Part shown: positions 19,145-27,166 of the stretch, piece after piece | Layout: each line of letters starts with the position of its first letter | How positions within the stretch are numbered: the stretch's first letter is position 1 | DNA from: DATKDF01 sp963752045 | Lineage (GTDB): Bacteria > Acidobacteriota > Vicinamibacteria > Vicinamibacterales > SCN-69-37 | Direction: 5' to 3' | Length of the DNA stretch: 64,000 nucleotides | Assembly (NCBI GenBank): GCA_963752045.1 | Contig: CAVVWN010000015.1 | Coordinates: 62,001 to 126,000, forward strand | The notes under the pieces: model-generated | Seen by the model: only the letters and a program-made list of their open reading frames with translations | Database searches by the model: none | Told to the model about the DNA's origin: nothing | Translations under genes and position numbers: made by a program

Positions 19145-20158
19145 CTAGCGACCGGGCGCGCGAGCGGGTGCCGAAAGGAGCGAGGCCGGCACGCGGTTGC
19201 GGATCGCCGTGTAGAACGTGGCGGCCAACACCTGGTTGCCGGCCGGCGTGAGGTGCAGGCCGTCGTTGCCGACGAGCACGGCCTCCTGGCCGAAGAACGC
19301 GTCGTAGGCGTCGACGAGCACGGCGCCTTCGACCGCCGCCATCTGCCGGATACGGAAGTTCGTCTCGAGGATGGCCGCCGGACTGATCTGGCGCTGGCCC
19401 GGACGCGACGGCGTGATCGTGCTGACGAAGACGTACGACACGCCGGCGGTCCGGGCGAGCCGCACCATGTCGCCGAGTGCCGCCGCCACTGGTCCCGCGC
19501 CCGCGATGCCATCGGCAAGCAGGTCGTTGTAACCGTGGAGCAGCAGGAGGCCGCCGGGCTTGCGCAGTGCCAGCACGCCAGGCAGCCGCGCAGGGCCATC
19601 CGTTGCCCGCTCGGCGCTCTTGCCTTCGTTCGTCACCGTCACGGCCTGGCCCGGAAAGTCCGCATCGAACGTGGCCCGCAACTTGGTCGGATACGCGTTG
19701 GGCGTATCGATGAAGAGGGGCGCGAAGGCGGGCGCCGGCCCCGGCAAGGCGTTCTCGCCGAGCGTCACGCTGTCGCCAAATGCCACGAACGCCTTGACAC
19801 CAATGACCGACGGCTCGAGCGTGACGACGAATCCGCACGACGCTTGCCGACCGAGCCGATCCTGGCTCCGGCAGCTCACCGTCGTCGCGCCGAGGCTGAA
19901 CGTGGACCCGGACGCGGGCACGCACGAGACGGGCGCAACTTCCGTTGCGCCCGAGGCCGTCGGCGGGGGAAAGGTCACGGGCTGTGAGCTGCCGATGACC
20001 CCGGTGACCGTAAACGCCGCCGGACAGCTGAGACCCGGCACAGTCGACGACCACCGGGCCGGTGCGGGTGAGGTTGGCGTATCGGCGCAACCAGCCGCCA
20101 GGACGGCCAAAGCCGCGAGGACGACGGCAGCGACGCGCGAGGCGCACAGGTCTCTCAC
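19145..20158 (-). CDS. SGNH/GDSL-hydrolase lipoprotein with HYR-like domain
   Basis: A 337-residue lipoprotein (GTG start, lipobox LAAGC at residues ~20-24). An N-terminal HYR-like immunoglobulin-type domain (VTFPPPTASG ... PASGSTFSLGATTVSC) leads to an SGNH hydrolase. Block I is AFGDSVTLGE with the nucleophile Ser, block II NEGKSAE, block III GYND and block V DGLHLTPAGN. All four blocks are intact, so an active secreted esterase acting on polysaccharide, lipid or peptidoglycan acyl groups is likely; the substrate is not evident. It is 70 bp upstream of the VWA gene on the same strand. Confidence 0.8.
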   Translation of the reverse strand: MRDLCASRVAAVVLAALAVLAAGCADTPTSPAPARWSSTVPGLSCPAAFTVTGVIGSSQPVTFPPPTASGATEVAPVSCVPASGSTFSLGATTVSCRSQDRLGRQASCGFVVTLEPSVIGVKAFVAFGDSVTLGENALPGPAPAFAPLFIDTPNAYPTKLRATFDADFPGQAVTVTNEGKSAERATDGPARLPGVLALRKPGGLLLLHGYNDLLADGIAGAGPVAAALGDMVRLARTAGVSYVFVSTITPSRPGQRQISPAAILETNFRIRQMAAVEGAVLVDAYDAFFGQEAVLVGNDGLHLTPAGNQVLAATFYTAIRNRVPASLLSAPARAPGR

Positions 20159-20263
20159 GGCCGGACATCATTTCATGAGAGCCGCGCCAGCTGGAAGCCC
20201 CTCGAGACCCGTGTACTCCCCCGCTGCTCATGGCCCGGGGGCGTCTGGCCGATAGACCGATTT

Positions 20264-20801
20264 GTGCGTGGGAACGCCACACGGGACCGGGCCGAGGCAG
20301 GGTTCACCCTGCTCGAGATGATGATTGCCGTCGGCATCGTGTCGCTCATCGTGGCGATCGCGGTGCCGGGACTCCTCCGGGCCCGAATCACGGCCAACGA
20401 AGTGGGAGCCATCGGGTCGCTGCGCGTGACGGCCGCGGCGCAGAAGGCCTACTCGTCAACCTGCGGTCTGGGGCACTGACGCGTCGAGTTTCGTGGTCCT
20501 CGGCTCGACCGGCCCGGCCGGTGCGCCCGCCTTCATCTCCGATGACCTCGGGCGGTCGGCCACGCCAGACAAAGCCGGCTACGCCTACACGCTCGGCGCC
20601 GGCGCGGACAACGTGGCAGGGCCGGACGACTGCGACGGCACGCCCACGATCTCCGCCTACTACGCCACCGCTGTACCAACCGCCCCCAACTGGACGGGCA
20701 ACCGGTCGTTCGCCGTGAACACCGGGAGCGTCATCTGGGAAGTGACTGGAGCGGCTGCACCAACCGAACCGTTCGGTCCGCCAGCCGCGCCGATCAACTG
20801 A
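20264..20801 (+). pseudogene. type IV pilin / pseudopilin-like protein, one frameshift
   Basis: A GTG at 20264 starts a short leader and the class III signal AGFTLLEMMIAVGIVSLIVA with the prepilin-peptidase site between Gly and Phe and Glu at +5. After AYSSTC, near 20460, the frame reaches a TGA; one frame over the protein continues VWGTDASSFVVLG and ends in a globular part with DDCDGTPTISAYYATAVP. A full protein would have ~178 residues, a usual size for a type IV pilin-like subunit. No assembly genes are near. Either a broken gene or an indel in the assembly. Confidence 0.65.
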
Positions 20802-20838
20802 CCAAGGGCCGCGGCCTGGGCACGGACGGCCACGCGCA

Positions 20839-21972
20839 TTGGTCGCCCCGATCGCTCAGAATCTCCCTGTGAGTCCTCACCGACGTGACGCGCGACGCCA
20901 GTTCCAGCGGCTCGTGGTCGTGCTGACGCTCGCCTCGGCGGTCGCCTGCGCGCGCGCAGCCGACCAGCCGCCGTCGATCGAACAGACTGGCCCGGTCGTC
21001 GGGGTCGTTGAAGCCACCCTCCAGACGATCAGGGATGTCGTCGCGGTTGCCGGACAGATCGTGCCGGCCGCCAGTACCGACTGGACCGTCTTCGCCTCAG
21101 AGCCCTCGATGATTGCCGAAATGCCCAAGATGCTGGGCGAACCGATTGCCGCCGGCGATCTGCTCGTCCGGTTCGAGGTTGCGTCGCTCACGCAGAACTT
21201 CAACGTGCGACAGGCGGCCCTTTCGGATGCGGCCTCGCGCGCCGACCTGGCGCGCGCGGAGGTCAGCCGCCTGACGCCGCTCTTCGAGCGCGGCATCATT
21301 CCACGGAACGACCTGGAGACGGCACGCACGGAACTCTCCACGGCCGAAGCGGCGCGCGCAATGGCCGAGGCGTATCTGGAGGAAGCCCGGCTGCTGCGTG
21401 ACGCCACGCGCGTCACTGCCCGCTTTTCCGGCGTCGTCGCCGAGGTGTGGCGCGGGCCCGGCGAGTTCACGTCGGGCCAGGACACCGACCCGGTCATGCG
21501 AGTCATCGATCCGACCAGGCTCGAGATCCAGGTTGAACTGCCCACGAGCCAGGCCATTCGCATCCGAGAGAGCCAGCCGGCGACGGTCCTCACGCTCGTG
21601 GCGGGCAGTTTCAGGGCCACGGTGACACGACGGCCGCTGGGCATCCTCGTCGAGTCTGCGACGACACCGGTCAGGCTGACCGCGCCGGAACTGTCTGCGC
21701 TGACGCTCAATGACGTCGTGCAGGTCGAGATGGTCCTCGACGAACGTCCCGACGCGGTCGTCGTGCCGGCCGAAGCCATCCTGCGCGACGGCACGTCGAC
21801 GTACGTGATGACGGCCGGCCCCGATGGCATCGCCAGTCGGCGCCCGGTCCGGATAGGGCTGACCTCGGGAGGCCTCGCCCAAATCACCGAGGGTCTCGAG
21901 CCCGGCGAGTTCGTGGTCGTCCAGGGCCTCACCGAAGTCACCGACGGCACGCCCGTCGTCATCGGCCGTTAG
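20839..21972 (+). CDS. RND efflux periplasmic adaptor (HlyD/MFP family) lipoprotein
   Basis: About 377 residues from a TTG at 20839; a GTG at 20869 is an equally good start. The signal ends in a lipobox (LASAVAC), so the protein is probably anchored in the inner membrane. The barrel-sandwich half begins with VVAVAGQIVPAAS; the coiled-coil hairpin spans ~120-190 (SDAASRADLARAEVSRLTPL, cited in part) and TARFSGVVAEVW closes the lipoyl-like domain. A beta-barrel and membrane-proximal domain follow (VVVPAEAILRDGTSTYVM). Such adaptors link an RND pump to an outer-membrane channel. No pump is adjacent; the only pump seen is at the far right end. Confidence 0.82.
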   Translation: MVAPIAQNLPVSPHRRDARRQFQRLVVVLTLASAVACARAADQPPSIEQTGPVVGVVEATLQTIRDVVAVAGQIVPAASTDWTVFASEPSMIAEMPKMLGEPIAAGDLLVRFEVASLTQNFNVRQAALSDAASRADLARAEVSRLTPLFERGIIPRNDLETARTELSTAEAARAMAEAYLEEARLLRDATRVTARFSGVVAEVWRGPGEFTSGQDTDPVMRVIDPTRLEIQVELPTSQAIRIRESQPATVLTLVAGSFRATVTRRPLGILVESATTPVRLTAPELSALTLNDVVQVEMVLDERPDAVVVPAEAILRDGTSTYVMTAGPDGIASRRPVRIGLTSGGLAQITEGLEPGEFVVVQGLTEVTDGTPVVIGR

Positions 21973-21974
21973 CC

Positions 21975-21997
21975 GCCCCGCGGCACGGGGGCTTTTT
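21975..21997 (+). terminator. rho-independent terminator after the RND adaptor
   Basis: GCCCCG-CGGCA-CGGGGGC followed by five T, directly after the stop codon at 21970-21972. The stem has one bulged G. This is the clearest intrinsic terminator in the window. Confidence 0.7.
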
Positions 21998-22075
21998 GGC
22001 GTGGTCGGAGGCATTCTTACGCACCGCCGAAAACGCCTGGTGATGGCTCGCCGCCACGAACGGGGCCCCGGCGGC

Positions 22076-22092
22076 TGGCAGGCGATATGCAA
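22076..22092 (+). promoter_or_regulatory. sigma-54-type -24/-12 promoter
   Basis: TGGCAGGCGATATGCAA, GG and GC ten bases apart. The predicted transcription start (~22102) is only 2 bp before the ATG at 22104, so the transcript would be nearly leaderless. The form TGGCA-N6-ATGCA is the same as at 33508. Confidence 0.45.
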
Positions 22093-22103
22093 ACAGTCCC
22101 TCC

Positions 22104-22991
22104 ATGGCGTCCCATTCCTGGGTGCTCATCCTGGCCGGCGGGAAGGGACGCCGGTTGGCCGAGGTCACGGGGGGCATTCCGAAGCAGTTCTGGCGCGTAA
22201 AGGGCGAGGCCACGCTGCTCGATCACACGCTGGATCGCATGGCCCCGTTCGCGCCGCCGGAGCGGACCGTGGTGGTGGTCGACCAGGCGCACGAGCCGTA
22301 CGTGCGCTCGCTCGACCGGATGGCGGGCCACGTGCTCTACCAGCCCGGGGACCGGGGCACTGCGGCAGGGGTGCTGCTCGCGGTGCTCCCCATTCTGGAC
22401 ATCGATCCGGAAGCCGTGATCGCCCTGAGCCCGGCCGACCATGCCATCGCGAACTTCAGAGACTTTCAGACCGGCCTGCTGTCGGCCATTCGCCTCGTCC
22501 GGCGTCGGCGCTCGGGCATCGTGCTCTTCGGCGCCGAGCCCCAGGGGTTCGATGGAAGCTACGGCTGGATTCGGCCGGGCCGGCCGTCGAAGCCCGCCTG
22601 GCTGAGGGCCGTTGACGCGTTTGTCGAGAAGCCCGACATTGAGCTTGCGCACGAGCTCCTGCGGTCGCGCGCCGTCTGGAACACGATGGTGCTGGTGGCA
22701 GGCGCGACGTCGCTTCTCGATCTGTTTGCCACACGGCAACCGGCACTGACGGCTGCGCTCGTCTCTGCCTGGCGATCGCCGGCCGGGCGCCGTGACGAGG
22801 CGTTGGCCGACACCTATCAGCGCCTGCAGGGACTGGATTTCTCGCACGACGTCCTCACGGGCGCCGAGGGACTGACCGTCTACACCTGGCCTGCCTCGAT
22901 GGGCTGGTCGGACCTCGGCACACCGGACCGCCTGAACGCCTGGCTCGAGGCCCCGGCACGGCCGGACCGCGCCGCGACCTCCGCCGCATAA
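22104..22991 (+). CDS. sugar-1-phosphate nucleotidyltransferase (mannose-1-phosphate guanylyltransferase-like)
   Basis: A 295-residue NTP-transferase. The N-terminal WVLILAGGKGRRLAEVT with PKQFWRV is the nucleotide-binding signature of mannose-1-phosphate guanylyltransferases (G-G-x-G-x-R-L ... PKQF). VIALSPADHAIAN carries the metal-binding Asp, and FVEKPD is the usual sugar-phosphate loop. WNTMVLVAG and TVYTWPASMGWSDLGTPDRL match the end of the family. The expected reaction is NTP plus hexose-1-phosphate to NDP-sugar and PPi. The C-terminal isomerase domain found in bifunctional enzymes is absent. It heads a tightly packed operon reaching 26540. Confidence 0.8.
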   Translation: MASHSWVLILAGGKGRRLAEVTGGIPKQFWRVKGEATLLDHTLDRMAPFAPPERTVVVVDQAHEPYVRSLDRMAGHVLYQPGDRGTAAGVLLAVLPILDIDPEAVIALSPADHAIANFRDFQTGLLSAIRLVRRRRSGIVLFGAEPQGFDGSYGWIRPGRPSKPAWLRAVDAFVEKPDIELAHELLRSRAVWNTMVLVAGATSLLDLFATRQPALTAALVSAWRSPAGRRDEALADTYQRLQGLDFSHDVLTGAEGLTVYTWPASMGWSDLGTPDRLNAWLEAPARPDRAATSAA

Positions 22992-23007
22992 GCGCGGAGT
23001 ACCGCCC

Positions 23008-23394
23008 ATGATTGAGCTCGTTTGGGATGCGGGACACACGGCCACCGCCCGTCTGCCGAGCGGTGACGACCTGACGGTTGGCGATCGGGTGGGACTCTCG
23101 CCCATCGATCTGGCGGCCGTCGCGGCGGCCGCAAGCGTGATGGGCGCATTCATGGAAGCGGCAGCCGAGACCGACGCGCCGGTGCTCGGCTATGTCGCGA
23201 CCGCCGACATCGAAACCTCGGCTGAGACCCGGCCCACGCTGCATCTGCGTTCCTACGTCGTCGGCTCGGAGGGCATGGACAACGAGTTGTTCTCGACGCT
23301 CGCCGAGCGGGCACTGGACCGCTCGCTCGTCGCGCGTCTCTACGGCGACGCGATCTCGGCCGAGTGGGACCTGCGCGTGTTGCACGGTGTGTAG
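23008..23394 (+). CDS. OsmC-like protein without cysteines (tentative)
   Basis: A 128-residue protein, 16 bp after the nucleotidyltransferase. It has the layout of OsmC/Ohr proteins: an N-terminal strand pair (ARLPSGDDLTVGD), then GLSPIDLAAVAAAASVMGAFM, where the family has a long helix with its first catalytic Cys, a strand (LGYVATADIET), and a final ALDRSLVARLYGDAISAEWDLRVL, where the family has the second Cys. The protein contains no cysteine at all, so peroxide reduction is not possible; a ligand-binding or structural role is more likely. The fold assignment is inference. Confidence 0.45.
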   Translation: MIELVWDAGHTATARLPSGDDLTVGDRVGLSPIDLAAVAAAASVMGAFMEAAAETDAPVLGYVATADIETSAETRPTLHLRSYVVGSEGMDNELFSTLAERALDRSLVARLYGDAISAEWDLRVLHGV

Positions 23395-23396
23395 CC

Positions 23397-24808
23397 ATGG
23401 GGGAACTCCCGGCAGCCGAGTACTACGGCGACGCGGCCGTGCGCGCGCGCGTGCTCGAGTTCTGCGGCGCCACGGGCGGTGGCCGGCCCACGGCTGCCTA
23501 CGTTGCCGAGTTCGATCCTGCTGCTGAGCCGTTTCCGACGTGGGACGCAGCCCGGCGGCGGCCGGTGTCGCTCGACGCGCCCATCGCCGGTGGCCACGAC
23601 CTGTCGCGCTCGCTGTGGGACGTGACCCGCCTGCTCTACCTTCTCGAGCTCGACTACCAGAATGTCGACCAGCGCGACGAGCCCTTCCGGCATCCGGCTG
23701 ACGTGCTGCTCAAAGTCGAGCCCACCTATCAGGCCGTGCGACGGGTCTGCTCGCGTTTCGGCCTGAACCCCAGCACATTCGTCAGCGGCCGGGGCTATCA
23801 CTTCATTGGCGCCGTCGCCCTGGACGATCCCGTCGTCGACGCGCTTGCGGCACTCGTGCCGATCACACCGGACTGGTGGGCCGGGCACGAAGCGCGCCGG
23901 CCTGCCGGCGTGACGGCCTCGATCCCGGAGCGGCAGGCACGGGCCGCCGATGGGCTGGGCCTGCTCATCGAGTACACGGCCCACCTCGTCTTGCGGGAGG
24001 CGCGGCGGGCCAGCCCGACGCCGGTCGTCTTCAACGGCACGACGGTCGGCACCGGTCTCAACGGGCGTGCGTGCATCTCGATCGACTTCTCGCACGTCGG
24101 CGACCCGCTCGATACGCGGCATGTCCGCACCGGATTCAGCACCTATCAGTGGCATCGGTACCGGCCGGACATCTTCGGCGCGGCCGTCGCCAGCCATGTC
24201 GCTCCGCTCGCCGTCATTCCGCGCGGCACGCGCTCACTGCTCGACCTCATGCGCGACGACGGGCGGTCGCTTGCGAGCGGGCGGAGCTCGCTCGAGTCAC
24301 CACAGCGGTACTGCCCGACGTCGGCGACGGCATCGGCGAGCTGCTGCGCCACTACGGTCGGTCGCGCCTGGCACAGTTCCACCGGCGCTTCCTCGAGGAC
24401 GTCCGCCACCGGGCCTGGAAGCCGCGTGACCTGGCGCTGCCGCCGCTGACGGGCTGCGTGACCACGTCGCTCGCGCATCCAAACGACCTGCTCCTTCAGC
24501 CGGCGCATCTGCAGCATCTGACCCGGATGCTCCTCGTGCGGGGCTGGGAGCCCGCCCGGATTGCGGCGCTCGTGCGGTCCTGTTACGAAACCGACCACGG
24601 CTGGGGCGATCGCTGGCGGCGGCTGCACGCGCCGACCCGCGCCGCGTTCGACGTGCGCGTCTTTGCCGGCATGCTCGATACGGGTCTCGACACGCTCACC
24701 GACTTCAACTGCGTGTCCACACAGGAGAAGGGCCTGTGTCCAGGTGTGGCCTGCGGCTACAACCTGCTCGACGATCGCGTCCAGCTCGAAAGCAGGAGGA
24801 CGGCATGA
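23397..24808 (+). CDS. archaeo-eukaryotic primase (AEP)-like protein with cysteine-containing C-terminal domain, one frameshift
   Basis: The ATG at 23397 follows the previous stop by 2 bp. Features like the AEP fold: LLYLLELDYQN (residues ~79-89, acidic pair E84/D86 in place of D-x-D), FVSGRGYHFIGAV (~128-140, the S-G-x-G-x-H motif with H135), and ISIDFSH followed by DTRHVRTGFSTYQWHRY (D230 and the segment corresponding to the R-x-P-x-S-L-H-x-K-T-G region of primases). At ~24262-24285 the frame slips and continues as ERAELARVTTAVLPDVGDG. The C-terminal part has YETDHGWGDRW and DFNCVSTQEKGLCPGVAC, three cysteines resembling the Fe-S or zinc tails of primases. About 470 residues in all. Not part of a LigD ligase. 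The AEP call is inference from motifs. Confidence 0.5.
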
Positions 24809-25644
24809 GCTGGCGGCTCGGTATCTCGAGCGGGTCGTGCGCAGAGTGCCCAATCCTCGACATCCTGCCGGCGCTTCGCGCCTCCGGTGCGACGGGCATC
24901 GAGATCGGAACGCCCCCGGGGCACTTCGATCCGTGGCAGGAAGAACAGGTGGCGGCCCTCGACCGCGAGGTCCATGAGTCGGGCCTCGAAGCCGTGTCGA
25001 TTCACGCGCCGTTCGGCGGAGCGCTCGACCTGGCCGACCCGAATCCCCATCACCGGCACGCCGCGATCGGAGCCATCCTGACGGCGGCGACCGCGTTGCG
25101 CCGGATTGGCGGGCGCCTCGTCGTCGTGCATCCGAGCGATCTCGAACGGAACGGCCACGTTGCGAGCGCGCGTCTGACGGACGCCGCCCGCAGCCTGAAC
25201 GTGCTCTCCGAGAACCTCGCGGGCATGGGCATGACCCTGGTCGTCGAGTCGCCGCTGCCGCATCTCATCGGCGGCCATCCGGACGAGTTCGCCTGGCTGC
25301 TCGGCCGTCTCGACCACAGCGTGAAGGTCTGCCTCGACACCGGTCACACGGCGCTCGGCCACGCCTGGCACCGGTTCATGGAGGTGTCGCAGGGACGCGT
25401 CGCGCACGTGCACGCCCACGACAACGGCGGCCACTGGGACGACCACCTGCCGCCGGGCGACGGGTCCATTGACTGGACGGAAATCGTCCGCACGCTCGAC
25501 GAGGCCGGTTTCGAGGGCTGGATCATGCTCGAACTGGCGCGGGCGCCCGGCGACCTCGGGCTCTACTTCCGTCGCGCGTTCGACCGGGCCCGGGAGGTAC
25601 TGGCCCAGCCGCGGGTTCCTGCAGGAAGGGATGGGTCGTCATGA
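24805..25644 (+). CDS. sugar phosphate isomerase/epimerase-like TIM barrel
   Basis: A 279-residue protein of the AP-endonuclease-2/xylose-isomerase-like TIM-barrel family. The start at 24805 has an AGGAGGA ribosome binding site and overlaps the previous stop (ATGA). GATGIEIGTPPGHFDP, VSIHAPFGGALDLAD, LVVVHPSD, LVVESPLP, VCLDTGHTALG, HVHAHDNGG and WIMLELAR give the Glu, Asp and His metal ligands in the usual order. These enzymes isomerise sugars or keto acids, or cleave AP sites (endonuclease IV). Placement after an AEP-like gene leaves a DNA-repair role open, but the sequence looks closer to sugar isomerases. Confidence 0.7.
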   Translation: MSWRLGISSGSCAECPILDILPALRASGATGIEIGTPPGHFDPWQEEQVAALDREVHESGLEAVSIHAPFGGALDLADPNPHHRHAAIGAILTAATALRRIGGRLVVVHPSDLERNGHVASARLTDAARSLNVLSENLAGMGMTLVVESPLPHLIGGHPDEFAWLLGRLDHSVKVCLDTGHTALGHAWHRFMEVSQGRVAHVHAHDNGGHWDDHLPPGDGSIDWTEIVRTLDEAGFEGWIMLELARAPGDLGLYFRRAFDRAREVLAQPRVPAGRDGSS

Positions 25645-26540
25645 TCGAATTCCCGAGGATTCTCTGCCCCGTCGATTTCTCGGACGCCTCTCGCGCCGCG
25701 CTCGAGTCGACGCTCATGCTGGCGCGCTGGTACGACTCGACGGTCTTCGTGCCGTACGTGGTGCAGATCGCCCTGCCGCCGGCGCCGTTCACGCCGAACG
25801 CCCCCCTGGCGCTGACGCCGGCCCAGCAGGAGGAGGCCGCCAGCCATCTTGCGGCGTTCGTGGCTGAGTGCGGACCCGGCGATGTGCCGGTGACGACGTC
25901 GGTGCACGTCGGCTCGGCCGTGGCGGAGATTCTGCGCCAGGCAGCGTCGCTGCCTGCCGATCTCATCGTGCTCGGCACGCACGGCCGCGGCGGGTTCGAG
26001 CACCTGCTGATGGGCTCGGTCACCGAACGCGTGCTGCGCAAGGCCGCATGCCCCGTCTACACGATTCGGGCCGATGCGCACCAGCGCCCCCGCACCCCGC
26101 CGGCGCCGTTCGTGCGCATCCTGTGCGCGGTGGACTTCTCGCCGGCCTCGCTGAACGGCCTCGAGCACGCGCTCTCGCTCGCGCAGGAGTCTGGCGGTCG
26201 GCTCGCCCTCGTCTGCGCGCAGGACTGGCCGTTCGACGTGCGATCCGCCGAGACGTTCGGCGCCGACGCGGCCCGATACCAACGCCAGATCCACGAGCGC
26301 GCCGCGCGCGAACTGTCGGCCGTCATCCCGGCCGAGGCGCGGACCTGGTGCGAAATCGACGAGATGGTCGTCATCGGCCGTCCCCACGAGGTCATCCTCC
26401 AGGCGGCCCGGGACCTCGGGGCGGACCTGATCGTCATCGGCGCCCATGCGCGCGCGGGGCTCAACCTGCACCTGCTCGGCTCAACAACCGACCACGTCGT
26501 GCGCGAGGCGGCCTGCCCGGTGCTGACCGTACGGCACTAG
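25641..26540 (+). CDS. tandem universal stress protein (two UspA domains)
   Basis: A 299-residue protein; the start overlaps the upstream stop (ATGA). Two UspA domains: residues ~1-145 (RILCPVDFSDASRAAL ... VLGTHGRGGFEHLLMGSV) and ~152-299 (RILCAVDFSPASLNGLEHAL ... VIGAHARAGLNLHLLGST). Each keeps the ATP-binding G-x2-G-x9-G-S/T motif in full or nearly full form (the second reads A-R-A-G). Usp proteins bind ATP or AMP and support survival in growth arrest and hypoxia. It closes the 22104-26540 operon; another tandem Usp lies at 47260-48297. Confidence 0.88.
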   Translation: MIEFPRILCPVDFSDASRAALESTLMLARWYDSTVFVPYVVQIALPPAPFTPNAPLALTPAQQEEAASHLAAFVAECGPGDVPVTTSVHVGSAVAEILRQAASLPADLIVLGTHGRGGFEHLLMGSVTERVLRKAACPVYTIRADAHQRPRTPPAPFVRILCAVDFSPASLNGLEHALSLAQESGGRLALVCAQDWPFDVRSAETFGADAARYQRQIHERAARELSAVIPAEARTWCEIDEMVVIGRPHEVILQAARDLGADLIVIGAHARAGLNLHLLGSTTDHVVREAACPVLTVRH

Positions 26541-26628
26541 ACGCGGGAATTTCGATTCGGGGATGGGGGTTTTCCGCTGTGCGCGAGCCGTCCGGCGTGG
26601 CTCGGGCCGTCAGGACACACGCCGGGCG

Positions 26629-26645
26629 CGGCACCGGCGTTGCAT
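26629..26645 (+). promoter_or_regulatory. sigma-54-type -24/-12 promoter upstream of Hsp20
   Basis: CGGCACCGGCGTTGCAT, a good match to the sigma-54 consensus (GGCAC-N5-TTGCA). The predicted start (~26655) leaves a 61-base leader before the ATG at 26716. Upstream, 26554-26576 holds a diverged GATTC...TTTCC element like those at 30144 and 49738. Confidence 0.7.
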
Positions 26646-26715
26646 CACCAGGACAGAGGAAGCGGACTTGCCAGCCTCTCCGCTGACGCCGCGAATTCCA
26701 GGAAAGGAGGGAGCC

Positions 26716-27165
26716 ATGAACCTGACCCGCTGGGACCCGTTCCGCGAGCTGGAAGATCTGTCGAAGGGCTTGAACCAGTGGTTCGGTCAGCCGATCAGGC
26801 GGCGGTTCACCGACGAGAACGGTGCGGCCTTTGCCGACTGGGCCCCGGCTCTTGATGTCGAGGAAACCGACAAGGAGTACCTCATCAAAGCCGATCTGCC
26901 AGCCATCAAGAAGGACGACCTGAAGATCGGGATCGACCACGGCATGCTGACGCTCGAAGGTGAGCGCAAGCATGAGAAGGAAGAGAAGGGAAAGAAGTTC
27001 CATCGCGTCGAGCGCGCGTATGGCAAGTTCATGCGCCGGATCGAACTGCCCGTTGACGTGGACGAGACGAAAGTCGCCGCTGATTTCAAAGACGGCGTGC
27101 TGAACGTCCACCTGCCAAAATCGGCCACCGCCAAACCACGTGCGATTGATGTGAAAGTGGTCTGA
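26716..27165 (+). CDS. Hsp20 / alpha-crystallin small heat shock protein
   Basis: A 149-residue small heat shock protein. The ATG at 26716 has an AGGAGGGA ribosome binding site; longer in-frame starts lack one. The N-terminus MNLTRWDPFRELEDLSKGLN is typical. The alpha-crystallin domain (~40-145) begins with WAPALDVEETDKEYLIKADL and ends with FKDGVLNVHLPK, which holds the conserved A/D-x-x-x-G-V-L element. ATP-independent holdase for unfolding proteins. It is followed after 1 bp by the reductase gene, so they form one operon. Confidence 0.93.
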   Translation: MNLTRWDPFRELEDLSKGLNQWFGQPIRRRFTDENGAAFADWAPALDVEETDKEYLIKADLPAIKKDDLKIGIDHGMLTLEGERKHEKEEKGKKFHRVERAYGKFMRRIELPVDVDETKVAADFKDGVLNVHLPKSATAKPRAIDVKVV

Positions 27166-27166
27166 C

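Noticed and set aside
23397..24808. LigD-type polymerase of an NHEJ system
   Set aside because: No ligase domain, no Ku gene nearby, and motif spacing differs. AEP superfamily is as far as the sequence allows.
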